Below are positions 39,701 to 51,819 of a stretch of 64,000 nt of DNA, in pieces. Origin of the DNA: Nectonema munidae. Taxonomy: Eukaryota; Nematomorpha; Nectonematoida; Nectonematidae. Under the pieces are notes generated by a model. It was not told the DNA's origin. It searched no databases and worked only from the letters and a program-made list of their open reading frames with translations. Location of the stretch: assembly GCA_030549495.1 (NCBI GenBank), contig JAUIRK010000925.1, forward strand, positions 186,001-250,000, read 5' to 3'. Positions within the stretch are counted from its first letter, which is position 1, and each line of letters starts with the position of its first letter. Position numbers and translations under genes: made by a program.

Positions 39701-40750
39701 CTATACATAACCATGTGTTTTCGTTAATGAGCTTATTTCGAGGTTAAACGCACTATTTTGGTGGTGATGACTCGTAGGACGATTTTTTTGACCTAATAAA
39801 TTTAAAATTTTTGACTTTACATTTTCGAATTTTTGACTTTTAGAATATTTTTTTGACTTTAACAAAAAAAATTTATTATTAATCTTCAAAAGTATTATTT
39901 GCAGATATTGCATTGAAATAACATATAATATATTTAGAAACATTTTTAGGTTTGAAATTTCTGTCTTTAGTTCAAATTTTTTTGTCAAAGGAAATGAACG
40001 TTCTATTGCTGTAGAAGTGGCCTGACAATTTTGCCAAAAAAAGTAGGTATAGCTTATGTTTCTGTTTTGGAGGTTCATGATGTCTAAAATTTAATTATTT
40101 TCCTTTTGTCAATAATCCACACTCGTCTTTTTCAAACTTTAGATCTAAATATGTTTCTTTCAGCAAATTTTATACAAAACTTTGGTGAAAGCGATTTTTT
40201 TACTATTTCACAAAGTTGAAAGTATAGTTGGACTTTATGTCAAATAAGCTTCTAGCTAAACCTTCATCATTAACAGCTTCACGTGCTCTCTTAACAAAAT
40301 ACTTTCGACAATTCTATTGACTATTTCTTTGATTGATGGCTGCTTTTAACCAGCCTGCCTATCTTGTAGCAATAGGACACTGAGGAAACCCAATTGATTT
40401 GAACAATTTTTTTCTCAATTTATTTTTACAATTGAGCACTGAGCAGTTTTACAGAGCCAATCAACTCATCTACATTTTTGTAAAATGACTTCACTTTCAT
40501 AGCACAATTATGCAATAAATGTGCAAAACATGTCACATGGAAGATATTCGGAAAAAAAGCTTCAAAGATTTTGCAGCAGAAATATTTATCTGCGTCTGAA
40601 AGAAAAAGAAGAAAATTTTCTCTTTCGACTTCAAATTTTTTGAGAATATCATCAACTAAATGGGAAACTTTACTTGAATTTAAATGTTCCTCCAGTAATT
40701 TGCAGTCTATAAGCAAAGTAAGTTATTTTGGTAAACCATAATATACTCAA
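39701..40750 (-). mobile_element. hAT-related transposase fossil (DUF659 type)
   Basis: 40426-40716 reads LLFLSDADKYFCCKIFEAFF then PNIFHVTCFAHLLHNCAMKV, the L..SDA..YM......LFP.L.HVTC.AH.LH block of DUF659 proteins. Downstream, near 40010, CQATSTAIERSFPLTKKF matches the hAT ERSFS dimerisation motif. The linking part is decayed. Confidence 0.75.
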
Positions 40751-40873
40751 TTTTAAATTTTTTTATTAAAATATACATAAACTTCATAGATTTACAAAAA
40801 TATTTTACCTTACAAAAAGAAGTTTAATCTTGAGTAATGTTCTCCATTTTTTTATTTTGATTTTGTAATAGAA

Positions 40874-41208
40874 TAGATTGAGTTAAAGAAATAAAAGACA
40901 TTTTAAAGACTATATATAATTTTTTGACTTTATTGACTTTATGTATAATTTTTGACTTTATTGATCTAACAAAAACTAAAAAAAACTCACATATATACTT
41001 GAAATGCACTCAAAAGTATTTTTTGGGCAGAAAAAATATTAAAGAAATGTCTTGACTTTATTGACTTTTCCTCTGTCTAGATGAGTGTAGTCATACAAGT
41101 AGAATTTATTTTTAAGTGAATTCTAATTTTCAATTTTCATTTGACGTTGATTGACAGTAAAAATAAACGAATGAGTTAAGTCCAAATATATAAGCACACG
41201 CTGTCGGT
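40874..41208 (+). repeat. ~330-bp duplicated segment, left copy
   Basis: Starts TTAAAGAAATAAAA and runs through AGATGAGTGTAGTCATACAA to AAATATATAAGCACA. Only a handful of differences separate it from 45365-45690. Confidence 0.9.
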
Positions 41209-41429
41209 TTTGTTTTTTCTACATATTTTCACATGTCAGCATCTGCGAAAGTTATGGTAAGCTGAAATCCTCCGATTAACCCATTTTAGTTAACTGATGA
41301 TCTTAACCCTATTAGTGCTGGGCAAAATTTGTCCGCTCAAGTGCTGGGGGGAGGGGGGGGGCGTAAAGTGCCCCCCCCCCCTATTTTTCTCAGATATTAA
41401 TAAGTTTTTATAAATATTTTTAATGTTAC

Positions 41430-42660
41430 ATATATATTTCAACTATGCTGAATTTAGTGGTGATGTCCATTTTTTTTATCAAAATCAATCAAACCTGTCA
41501 AAAAATTGATTTATATTTGACAGCTCATCTCAAAAAGGAACTTTTTATTTAAATAATTATATAAAGTTTTTTACACATGTATACCCATTTTTAAATATGG
41601 TAAATTCAGTGGTGATATTCATTTTTTATGAAAATCAATCAAACCTGTTAAAAAATTGATCTAAATGTGACAGCCCCTCTCAAAAAGGAACTTTTTATTT
41701 AAATAATTATATAAAGTTTTTTACACATGTATACCCATTTTCAACTACGCTGAATTCAGTGGTGATATTCATTTTTTATGAAAATCAATCAAACCTGTCA
41801 AAAATTGATTTAAATGTAACAGACCATCTCAAAAAGAAACTTTTTATCTAAATAAGTATATAAAGTTTTTTACATATGTATACCCATTTTCAACTATGCT
41901 GAATTCAGTGGTGATATTCATTTTTTATGAAAATCAATCAAACCTGTCAAAAAAGTGATTTACATATGACAGCTCATCTCAAAAAAGAAACCTTTTATCT
42001 AAGTAATAATATAAAAATTGATCTAAATGTGACTGCTCATCTCAAAAAGAAGCTTTTAATCTAAATAATTATATAATGTTTTTTACACATCCATTTTCAA
42101 GCATGCTGAATTCAGTTTTGATATTCATTTTTTATATAAAAATCATTCAAACCTGTCAAGAAAGTGATTTACATATGACATCTCATCTCAAAAACGAAAC
42201 TTTTTATCTAAGTAAAAATATAAAGTTTTTTACACATATATATCCATTTTTAAGCATACGTAATTCAGTGGTGATATTCATTTTTTTATGAAAATTAATC
42301 AAAACTGTCAAAAAATTGATTTATCCCAAAAAGAAAGGATCATCACGGTTTTTTGAATTAGAGAATTACGTTTAATAGAAAGTATAAAGAGATGATGAAG
42401 TTTACCGTCTATGGCATTTTACACACATATACCCATTTTCAAGTAGGCTGTGTTTACTGGTTATATTCCTTTTTTTTTTATAAAAAATTAGTCAAACCTG
42501 ACAAAATAATTTAAATATGACAGCTCATGTCAAAATTAAAATTTTTATTCTTATAAAAAGTTTTTTATACATTTCAAGTATGTAGAATTTAATGGTGATG
42601 TCATTTTTTATGAAATCAATAAAACCTGTCAAAAAAATCGATAATTCACTCAAAATATTT
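41430..42660 (+). repeat. Tandem array 1, ~150-bp unit
   Basis: Units begin near CAGTGGTGATATTCATTTTT (41607, 41759 and 41908 show spacings of about 150) and include AATCAATCAAACCTGTCAAA and AAAGTTTTTTACACATGTAT. About eight units, increasingly diverged to the right. Confidence 0.9.
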
Positions 42661-43629
42661 AATTCTACAGTAACGTATGTAACTCGATAGGACCTCCATC
42701 TTTTTGGCTACAAATTCGTTATCGACTTGTAGTCTCTACGTCATATTATAATTTACAGTATGTAATTTTGCTATTCATTCCATGATGATCCCTTCTTAGT
42801 AGCTCTTTTTCCATTAGAAATTTATATTTTTCAATGTGTGTTCGAAAATTTTTTTATAATGATAAAATTACTTTTTTCCTCTCTCAAAGCATTCTGATTA
42901 AAGAATTTTCTTGATGATCTTAGACTTTTATCAGTATCGTGTATTTTATTATCAGGCCTGAATATTTGTCAACCAATCTCATTTCAAAGGTTTTTTTCTG
43001 ATGAATCATTCGTGATGTTCATTGTTCAATTACAAAACGTTGTCAACGTTCTTCATCTAAAAAATTATTTCTTTGGCACAAAAGGAAAAAGATGGATAAA
43101 TTCAATTTAAATTAAAAATATCTTGATAGTGACTAAATTCTCACATATTGGCATCTGTGCCATTTTTGATAAATCTGACCTATTCTAAATTTTCAGATTT
43201 CCTACCCATCTTAGCTAAATGTTAATTGTAATCCTATATGATAAGCTATAGATTTAAATATTTTTCATTTGTAAAAGCGGAACTTCTTTTTCACAGTCAA
43301 AATCTTTTTTGAAGCATCTAATATTATATAATTAAACCACTTACTAGTTCATTAGAACATTGTAGATCTTCCATTTAGTCAAGATACATATTTTTTTTTA
43401 ATTATTTGTTTTGATCACATGTTCTCTTTTCAATTAGTTTTCAACTTGGTTCCTTCTCTCATACAAATTTTCAAAAGATTTTATAATACGTTTTATTTTT
43501 TTTTAATAAATATTTCATACTCAAGATGATTGTAGAAAGTATTATAAGCCAAAATATACAAAAAAAAAAAGTATATTTTCACTATATATCTAATATGCAG
43601 CCATTTTTTGAAATTTTTTTACAGAACTG

Positions 43630-44990
43630 ATTTTCAGGCATACATTACTAATTCAATTGCCACTTCGAGATATTTTTTAACCGTATTATCCAAAATCCAG
43701 TACAGAAATAAAATAAGCATAGTCGATTTGGTATAAAACATATATTTTATTTCTTTGAAAATATTTTTGAAGACAGTATCTAGAAGTAAATCGCAAATCT
43801 AATTGAAGCTTTCAGATATTTTAAAACCATAAATGCCAAAACTGAGTCCAAAAATGAAACCAGCATCTTCCATTTGGCATAAAAACAGATATTTTATTTA
43901 AATTTCAAAAATATTTCTGTAGACATTAGACGTAAATCGAAGATTTGGTTGATACTTTCAGACATTTAAAACCTCTAAATGCAAAAAATGATTTCAGAAC
44001 TAAAAATTATAATGGTCAAATTGGTATAAAAACATATATTTCATGTAAAATTAGAGAGAATATTTTGGGATATAGTTTTACGACCTAAACCGCAAATTTG
44101 ATTGACACTAGCAGTAAAACCTCTAAATGCGAAAACTGTGTTCAGAAATGAAATCATCATGATCTATTTGCTATAAAAACATATATTTCACGTAAAATTT
44201 GAATCAATATTTTTGAAAACTAATTTTAGAACTAAACGCAAATTTGATTGATACTTATAGGTATTTTCAAATTCAAACTGCAAAAATTGAGTTCATAAAT
44301 GAAACTAGCATGGTTGATTTGGTATAAAAAATATATTTAATTGTAAAATTAGAATGCATGATTTTGGAGAGAATTTTTAGAAGTAAACCGCAAATTTCAT
44401 TAACACTTATAAGTGTTTTCACATCCTAAATGTAAAAAATGAGTTCAGAAATGAAAACAGCATGATTGATTTGGTATAAAAACATTTATTTCATGTAAAA
44501 TTAAGAGAATATTTTTAGAGATAGCTTTTAGAAGTAAACCGCAAATTTGATTGACATTGACAGATATTTTAAAACCTCTAAATTTGAAAAATGAGTTTAG
44601 AAATGAAAACAGCATGGTTGATTTAGTATAAAAACATATATTTCATTGTAAAATTTGAATGAATGTTTTTGGAGATAATTTTTAGAAGTAAACCGCAAAT
44701 TTGATTAACACGTATAGGTATTTTCAGATCCTAAACGCAAAAAATGAGTCCTGAAATGAAACCAACATGGCCGATTTGGTATAAAACATATATTTTATGT
44801 AAAATGTGAAGGAATGTTTTTGGAGACAATTTTCAGAAGTAAACCGCAAATTTGATTAACACATATAGGTATTTTCAAATCCTAAATGTAAAAAATGAGT
44901 CCAAAAATGAAAACAGCATGACCGATTTAGTATAAAAACATATATTTTATGTAAAATTTGAGGGTATATTTTATTAGATATATTTTTGAT
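43630..44990 (+). repeat. Tandem array 2, ~150-bp unit
   Basis: Units include GTAAACCGCAAATTTGATT (near 44536, 44689 and 44841, spacing about 152), ATGATTGATTTGGTATAAAA and GAGTTCAGAAATGAAA. About nine units, of the same family as 545-1850. 42660-43630 between the arrays is AT-rich without features. Confidence 0.9.
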
Positions 44991-45364
44991 CAATCAAAAT
45001 TTTGATTGACATTTTCTAAAAAGTAGCCATTCTTATTGAAAAAATTAAATATTTAAAGTGTTATGCGTTCCAAACTGTATATAATTATAAATTTTCAGGG
45101 TATTATATAATATAGATCCTAAGTTTATAAGGTTAAGTACAGATAATGTCAAAATTTTGCTGAAAAATAAAAATTTTTTATTTTGATTGACAGTTTTGGA
45201 CATGAAGGGGTCATTCAACTACCATGAAAATGGTTTCAAAAGATGCAGCTAGCGATTTTAGGAAAAGTCACAAAATTTGAAGGGATATGATTCAGCCAAT
45301 TTTCTACAATTAATTTTTTAGCCAAGGGGGGGGGGGCGTTTTACGCACCCCAGCACTAATAGGG

Positions 45365-45690
45365 TTAAAGAAATAAAAAATATTTTAAAGACTATATATA
45401 ATTTTTTGACTTTATTGACTTTATGTATAATTTTTGACTTTATTGACCTAACAAAAACTAAAAAAAACTCACATATATACTTGAAATCCACTCAAAAGTA
45501 TTTTTTGGGCAGAAAAAATATTAAAGAAATGTTTTGACTTTATTGACTTTTCCTCTCTCTAGATGAGTGTAGTCATACAAGTAGAATTTATTTTCAAGTG
45601 AATTCTAATTTTCAATTTTCATTTGACGTTGATTGACAGTAAAAATAAACGAATGAGTTAAGTCCAAATATATAAGCACATGTTCAAAAA
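45365..45690 (+). repeat. ~330-bp duplicated segment, right copy
   Basis: Near-identical to 40874-41205. Its first four bases are the right-hand TTAA of the 4-kb element. Confidence 0.9.
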
Positions 45691-45943
45691 ATTTTCATTC
45701 GCAAGTGAGGATCCTCTGGTTCACGCTCCAGATCTTTTTGAAATCCTGAATATTAGATGTTTATATCACATCCTAGTTCATTGGAAAAGTGCAAATCTTC
45801 GGGGTAGACAAAAAACTAACTAATCTTTCTTTAAATTATGCATAGTTTCTTGAAGAATGACTACTCTGACAGTATAAAAGCGAGGATATTACACAAGTTA
45901 CCATTACATTTTTCCTTTGATTAAGCTTTCTTATTTCTTTAGC

Positions 45944-46090
45944 GTGAGTAGGGTTGGTTAGATGCTGAATTCGATAACTCAAGGTCTTGGGTTCGATTCC
46001 GCATCAAGCCTGCTTTCCTCATAGTTCGATACAAGCGGTGCAATTGTGCCTTCTCGATGAAAACACCCCGGGGTATCTTTACCTTTCTTA
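45944..46090 (+). repeat. tRNA-derived SINE, copy 2
   Basis: GTTGGTTAGATGC and then GGGTTCGATTCCGCATCAAG (perfect B box), followed by TTTCCTCATAGTTCGATACA and TTCTCGATGAAAACACC as in 34420-34560. Confidence 0.75.
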
Positions 46091-46184
46091 TTTCAATGTG
46101 CTTCGTGTGCCTTCTTTTTCTCATATCATCAATGTGACTATGAGATGTTGATATCACAATGGAAGAAAGTATAATAAGCTAAAA

Positions 46185-46280
46185 TATAGCATTACAAGTT
46201 CAAGTGAAATGTTTTCAAGTTCAAGTGAAACTTTTCCAAGTTCAAGTTTAAAGTATTTTAAACTTTTTTCAAGTTTTAAG
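46185..46280 (+). repeat. AAGTTCAAGT low-complexity run
   Basis: Several tandem TTCAAGTTCAAGTGAAA-like words. No other feature. Confidence 0.7.
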
Positions 46281-46644
46281 TATTTTATTTTTATGCTCGA
46301 TTGGAAAACTAATTTTTTATTGAGTTTGAAAATATTTGATTTTTTGTTGAGTTATATTGAATTATACACATCTTTTGCAAATACTGAACGACAATGGAAA
46401 AAATACGGCAACCAGATTATCATCTTCCGATGCGAAATTTTGTGTAGAATACGAAAATCATGATGGTTTTTTTCGTATACCATCCAGTTTTGCGTAAATG
46501 GCTGATTTGCAAAATACTCCACTTAGATGAAAATTTCTATTTCTACACATGAAATTATTATTTTTTTTGTCATATTTTCTTTGATTTTTTTCATAAAATA
46601 ACTTTTTTTGGAATTTTGAAACATGTTTTATAATATACTGAGAA

Positions 46645-48150
46645 TAATGCCAAGGAATTGTAAAAATTCAGCTGATAAATTTTGTTTCATTTGTGGGGAG
46701 CTAACTCTCAACAAATACAAGAGGTGAATCAATCAGAGAGTTAAAAGGCTTTATAAAAGTTATTTTGGGTGTGAAGTCGGAGATCAGGATAAAAACTGGG
46801 CTCCTCACATCTGCTGCGTTAAATGCTCGAGTGCTCTATCCTCACGGGTTTGTGGTAAAGGAAAAGGTTTAGGCTTTGGCGCACCGATGATATGGCGTGA
46901 ACCCAAGGATCATTCATCGGATTGTTACTTTTGCATCACTAATATTGATGCTTAGTTTTTATGTTTTCCTAGTTTATGTTGCTTTTATTTAAAACAGAAT
47001 ATTTTTTTATAGGTTGTAACAAAAAAGGAAAGAATAGATTAGCGTACTATAATTTGGATTCAGCCATGAGACCGGTACCCCATTCTGAACATATACCAGT
47101 ACCTAACCCAGCACTAACGTTCTCTTCTGAAAGCGATGACTCAATTGATGATTCCGAAACACAAGATATCACCTTCTCAACCCCAGCTGGTTCCAAAAAA
47201 AACCATTATTTGTCAATCAAGCTCGCCTTTTTGATCTTGTTCGGGACCTTAAACTTACCAAAGAGTCTAGTCAGCTTTTCACTTCTAGACTTCAAAATGG
47301 AATTTAGTTGAAAGGGATGTTCGCGTGACAGCATTCAAAAAGCGCTCTGAAGACTTGGAGAAGTTTTTTCCTTTAGAGAACAGTTTAATATTTTGTAACA
47401 ACATTACGGGGCTTATCAACGCTCTCGAAATAAAGTATGAGGCCCAGGGACGTGCAGAAAATTATTTAAGGGCTGGTGCTCAAGTAGAGATTTTAAGGGC
47501 AGGTGCTCGCTCAAGTAGAGAAAACGGCTGAAATATAGTAATCATCAAAGAGTCTACTGAACTATTTATCAGTAAAACTAAGGAATTTATAAGAAAAAAT
47601 TATATAAACGTATTCATAAATGACTATGAGGTATTTGCGTGGATACGGCCTCTTGTGCCTTAGTCTATCTTTATCTACGTCACTGGTTTAGACATATAAC
47701 ACATTAAAGTGCAATTTCACGAATGGCTCATTTGCGCTGGTCTAAAAGTAGTTGCAATTTTGAATGGCCTTCAAACAGGTTATACTAAATTCATGTGCTT
47801 CCTGTGCAAATGGGATAGCCAAGCCAGAGCCGAACATTATGTTCGTACAGAATAGCCACCGAGGGATTGCATTATCCCGAGATCTTACAATGTTATAAAA
47901 TCTCAGAGGGAAATCTTGTTTGAAAGCTTAATTGATTCCTACCACAAATTTGGATGTAAAATGTCCTTGAAATTACATTTCTTTCACGCACAAATTCTTT
48001 TTCCCGAAAAACGCAACAGATGTGAGTGATGAACTCTATAGCTGATTTCTGTTGGAACCTAAAAAGAGAGCTCCCAAAGAAAAAGAAATAGCAGGGCTTA
48101 AAAAACCTACCATTTTATCTTGTTTTCCTTGAGTGAAGCAATTTTTACTT
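46645..48150 (+). mobile_element. Unclassified arthropod element protein, broken copy
   Basis: The plus strand reads FCFICGELTL, WAPHICCVKC, LGFGAPMIWREPKDHSSDCY, SAMRPVPHSEHIPVP, FCNNITGLINALEIKY, KVVAILNGLQTGYTKFMCFL and CKWDSQARAEHYV. I recall this order in a high-copy uncharacterised arthropod family (...IWREP..H..DCYFC...RPVPH...L.G.Q.G.TK..CFLC.WDSR...HY). Several breaks, and an insert near 47450-47690. Confidence 0.65.
47449..47690. mobile_element. Possible small DNA element inside the above
   Basis: Begins CCAGGGACGT and ends ACGTCACTGG (inverse complement with one mismatch), and interrupts the surrounding coding fossil. No target duplication was found. Confidence 0.4.
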
Positions 48151-49566
48151 GCGTAGTTTTTTCAACTTTTGAATAAAATAACAGTACATGTGATATTTTT
48201 CAAATTCAAATTTACAAAAAATTGTGACGTCATGGAAAGTTTTCGTTTTTATTTTCGTGATTAGCACATCAAAATTGACTAAAAAATTTTATGGCGGTTT
48301 ATGTATTTTTTCAAAAGTTTAAAATTGTCGAACAGTATTATGGCTACTAATGTATGCTATTCTAACAGATATAAGTAAGATTTTTCCGAAAATGCTTCAG
48401 ATTTTCATATCCTTCAAGTGATTAAATTGTAGCTATATCTGAAGAATCATCGGATACAAAATATTTAGAAAATGTTTCATCATCTCTTGATGCAGCTATG
48501 CGTATAAATCAATATCCATTTAGGCCAATTCAGGAAGATCTGTTTTTTCAAATTTGAGAAAAGTATCGAGTTTGGCCCTCTGCTTTAGCAACTGGTCTCA
48601 AGAATTTTAGTAAAATTTTTCCCTCCACTAAAGAAATTATGAGGTACATTTTGAGATGACAAAATTGAAACTTGATAGCAACTATTTGAAAGTTTTTCAA
48701 ATTAATTCTTGCTAATACAGATTGATCATCACTAATCGGGCATCATTAGCACTTTAAGGGTTACACTAAATTTGCAAACTAATCACGATATCTTGAAGTA
48801 AAATTTTTTAATTGAACTTATAAACTTTTTTTTGCTAAAATTTATTGAAAAAGATTTAGATTAAACTTTTCTCTAACACTCTTTCCAGTGTTTACTGTAA
48901 GAAAATCTCAAGTTTTGGAAACAAAATCAGTCTCGGATCACTGATCGTGCTGAATCAGTGATAGTCAAAATGTAAATTAATTTTCATAATAAATGGACTA
49001 TTTTATTGCAACATTTTTTAAACGTAGTGATAAGATGGATATCGTATGAACGTAAGACATTTCTCTACCATTCCTGATCGATCATTTTGCTCCGATTCTT
49101 CGAAATTTATAACCGCTCTGAAATGTTGAAAGATGGGTTTGCGATCACTTTAAATTTACCCCATTGTTTTTATGTTGAAAACAAAAAATATAAACAATTT
49201 TGCATGATTTAGTGAAAAAGAAAAAAAAAAATTTTTTTTATTTTTTCTAAAATTTGAATATAAAATTCAGTTCTAAAATTGAGTTTACCCTCAACAACTA
49301 ACTTTTTGGAGAAAAATGAAAAAAAATATTGTAATTTTTTAACTAAATTATAGAGCAAATATAAGATTTCTATTTTATAAAATTGTAAATATTTTCTTTT
49401 AAAAGGATTTTTAAGGTAAAGAAAAAGTTATTATTTTTCAAAAATTTAAAAATTAAAATATTAATATTCAAAATTAAAATTTATTTTTTAATTAAAAAAT
49501 TAAAATTCATGTAGATAAAATGGCGCTGAGTCTTCATAAATAAAAATTGTAAAGAAAATAAATCGA
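48151..49566. other. AT-rich stretch
   Basis: No recognised gene or element. Confidence 0.5.
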
Positions 49567-49746
49567 AAACGTTGAATAAATCTTTTATTTAACAAAATAC
49601 TAGCAATAATATTTCGGTCACTATGACCTTCTTCAGATATATATGACCTCCTGGAGTGGAAAAAAGTCATATATATCTGAAGAAGGTCATAGTGACCGAA
49701 ATATTATTGCTAGTATTTTGTTAAATAAAAGATTTATTCAACGTTT
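49567..49746. repeat. 81-bp near-perfect palindrome with hammerhead-like cores
   Basis: Arms 49567-49647 and 49666-49746 are reverse complements around an 18-base centre. Each arm contains CTGAAGA, a GGTC/GACC stem and GAAA, the CUGANGA-stem-GAAA layout of hammerhead ribozymes carried by Penelope-like elements. 49747-50500 is AT-rich with nothing recognised. Confidence 0.75.
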
Positions 49747-50500
49747 CAATAAAAATTCATGCTTTGAATTAACTTTCCAAAGCTTAAAATTTTAATTTAA
49801 GTGTTTTATTTTTTTTATTTTAAATTAAAATTTTTAATTGGATTAACTATCCGATTCTATGCTTTTTGAATACAAAATTTGAAGATAAAATCTAGTTTAT
49901 GAGTAAAATACAATAAAAAATGTTAAAGTTTGGATTTTTGCGCACCTATCCTCAAGAAGTTGAAAATATTTGATGAAATCCTTTCAATTATTATTATTGA
50001 GAGATATAAGAACTTAAATTTTATATTAAATTTTTTTATAAAGCAATGGCACATAATTTGTAAATATAATGTTGTACTTAAACAAATACAGGTTATTGGT
50101 ATAAAAAATTCTTTTACAAAACTTATTAACGGAATAGTTCGACCAATTGTTGCTGAAGAGTCGGGTCACGTCTTCCATGAATAGACTGTAGATTCCTTTC
50201 TGTATATCGGAAGACTAAGGTTTTCTAATTGATTACATCTTTACAAGTTATGTTCATGACAAGCCCGCATCTTATTTACTTATGAAGAAGCTTGTTTTCC
50301 AATTATTTATAATGACACTAATCTGATTAATAGTCTGCCTTATTGATTTCTTAGGTAAATGCCTTTCAAAAGCTCTTTAAGTACGCTCTAAGAAGGTAAA
50401 AAGGCGCAAGGCTTGGCTGAAGTCTTTAAAATGGAATCTTCAATATTTCATGTATACGCAGCAAAGGGAAGCTCTGAAGCTAATGCGATATATGAATAAA

Positions 50501-50506
50501 TTTATT
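50501..50506 (-). promoter_or_regulatory. Candidate polyadenylation signal for TLX
   Basis: On the minus strand the sequence reads AATAAA about 270 bases after the TLX stop codon. In DNA this AT-rich the hexamer is common by chance. Confidence 0.25.
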
Positions 50507-50778
50507 TAAAGGGATTTCAATAAAAAATAAGTTAGAGAAAGCAGTAGGTGAGGGAGTGAAGTAGGTGTATGCTCTTGTGAAGAAGAGGAAAAGCCTGTCG
50601 GTAAAAAATGAGTGCTTGGTTTCACTGCGTGCAGCACACACATGCCTTCATTTTCAATTATTTTTAATTGTTCGCATGTTAAAAGCCTTTCTCTTTTCTT
50701 TGCTTTGGCGAATGAGTTTTTGAGAGAGCGCCGCCTTACTACGCCGAAAATGGCGCAACTTTGCAGCGCACGCTAAAA

Positions 50779-51067
50779 TCAACTGGCTATGAAGCGCGCG
50801 TTTTGGTAGAACGCATGAAAGTTGAGGAGACCGTTGTTGCTCGAAGAAGACGCGTTCGAGAAGGGGCTACAATTTTCTTTCAGAAAGTCTGGAAGGAAAA
50901 AGGTGGAGAAATTTGGCGCCACACTCAGTCCATTGACCCCGACTTCTCCTATTGCGCCGGCGCCATTGCAGAGAAGGGCTGCTTGTGACGTGGAGTTTTG
51001 TTTCAACTGCATTATCAGCTTGTTCGCCACTTGTCTCTCTGTTTCTCTTTCCTCAGTTGTTTGGCGC
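50779..51067 (-). CDS. TLX: TLX/C15 terminal exon
   Basis: After acceptor TTCTTTAAG the exon completes the split arginine codon and reads RQTTEERETERQVANKLIMQ, matching vertebrate TLX RQTAEEREAERQQANRLMLQ. About 70 further residues, Ser/Asn/Gly-rich and with little similarity to vertebrate TLX, run to a TGA at 50779-50781. GC content is clearly above the surroundings. Frames read on the other strand here are shadows. The exon lies 11.5 kb from the homeobox exon; phase (AG|G) and sequence order support joining them. Confidence 0.92.
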
Positions 51068-51819
51068 CTTAAAGAATTATAAACACCTTTAAAATAATGT
51101 GTCTTACATTGCTTTCACTTTTTAGTGCAATATTTAAAACATAGATCCGCAATGATGTACAGTAAAGTGTAGTTTTTTTGTTTTTGTTTTTTATATATGT
51201 CAAACTTGGTTATGAACATTAGCAAATTTTATATAAACTGCGAATTTCATTCATAGCAAAAATTTTTGGGATAAAACTGACTTGGATCATATGAAGAATA
51301 ACGACCTCAAGACAATATTTTAGTAGCGAGTGAAGAACAACCACCCCCATGACCCTTTTGAAGAACCACGACCCAAAATAGTTTTCCAAAAATATTGTAC
51401 AGAATATATCACTGAAGCAAAATCAAAAAAATTTATTTAGTAAAAACTAAAATATTAAAATTTACATTTACAAAAAATTATAAATATAATTTATAATATT
51501 TAGAGAGAGAAAGAACTTTATTCAAAATTAATTTAAATGAAAAATATATATGCAAACATTCCATGGAGGATCAAAAAGCGCGAGCCGATGAATAATCGCT
51601 TCCAAGAAAATTAAGTTGAAGAATTATATTCTATGAATGTATTTTTTGACATTATGTATACATGTATATGTAAATACATATTATGTTTTATAACAATAAC
51701 ACATTGAACAAAGTAATTACATAAAGAAGAACAAAGCTTTAGTTTTTTTTATAAAAAAAATATATTTTATATTATGATCAGTTTGAAAAATATAAAAAGA
51801 AAATGAAACATACACAAGA

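Larger units (their letters stand above)
41307..45364. mobile_element. 4.06-kb TTAA-flanked element with satellite arrays
   Basis: Perfect 16-base inverted ends CCCTATTAGTGCTGGG sit inside TTAA duplications (41303-41306 and 45365-45368), as for piggyBac-type elements. Subterminal G/C runs are present on both sides (41345-41382 and 45326-45350). The interior has no transposase-like frame; it holds two arrays of about 150-bp units (41430-42660 and 43630-44990) and an AT-rich middle. It would need transposase from elsewhere to move. Confidence 0.88.

Noticed and set aside
41430-44990. CRISPR-like array
   Set aside because: Units of about 150 bp without constant repeat and unique spacer alternation, in a eukaryotic context; these are satellite arrays.
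45984-46000. Possible functional tRNA gene around the B box
   Set aside because: No acceptor-stem pairing or full cloverleaf; the same sequence recurs at 34420 as part of a longer repeat, so it is a SINE.
50761-51082. Two plus-strand frames of 75-86 codons
   Set aside because: They overlap the TLX terminal exon on the other strand, which matches TLX in sequence and phase. They are shadows in GC-richer coding DNA.
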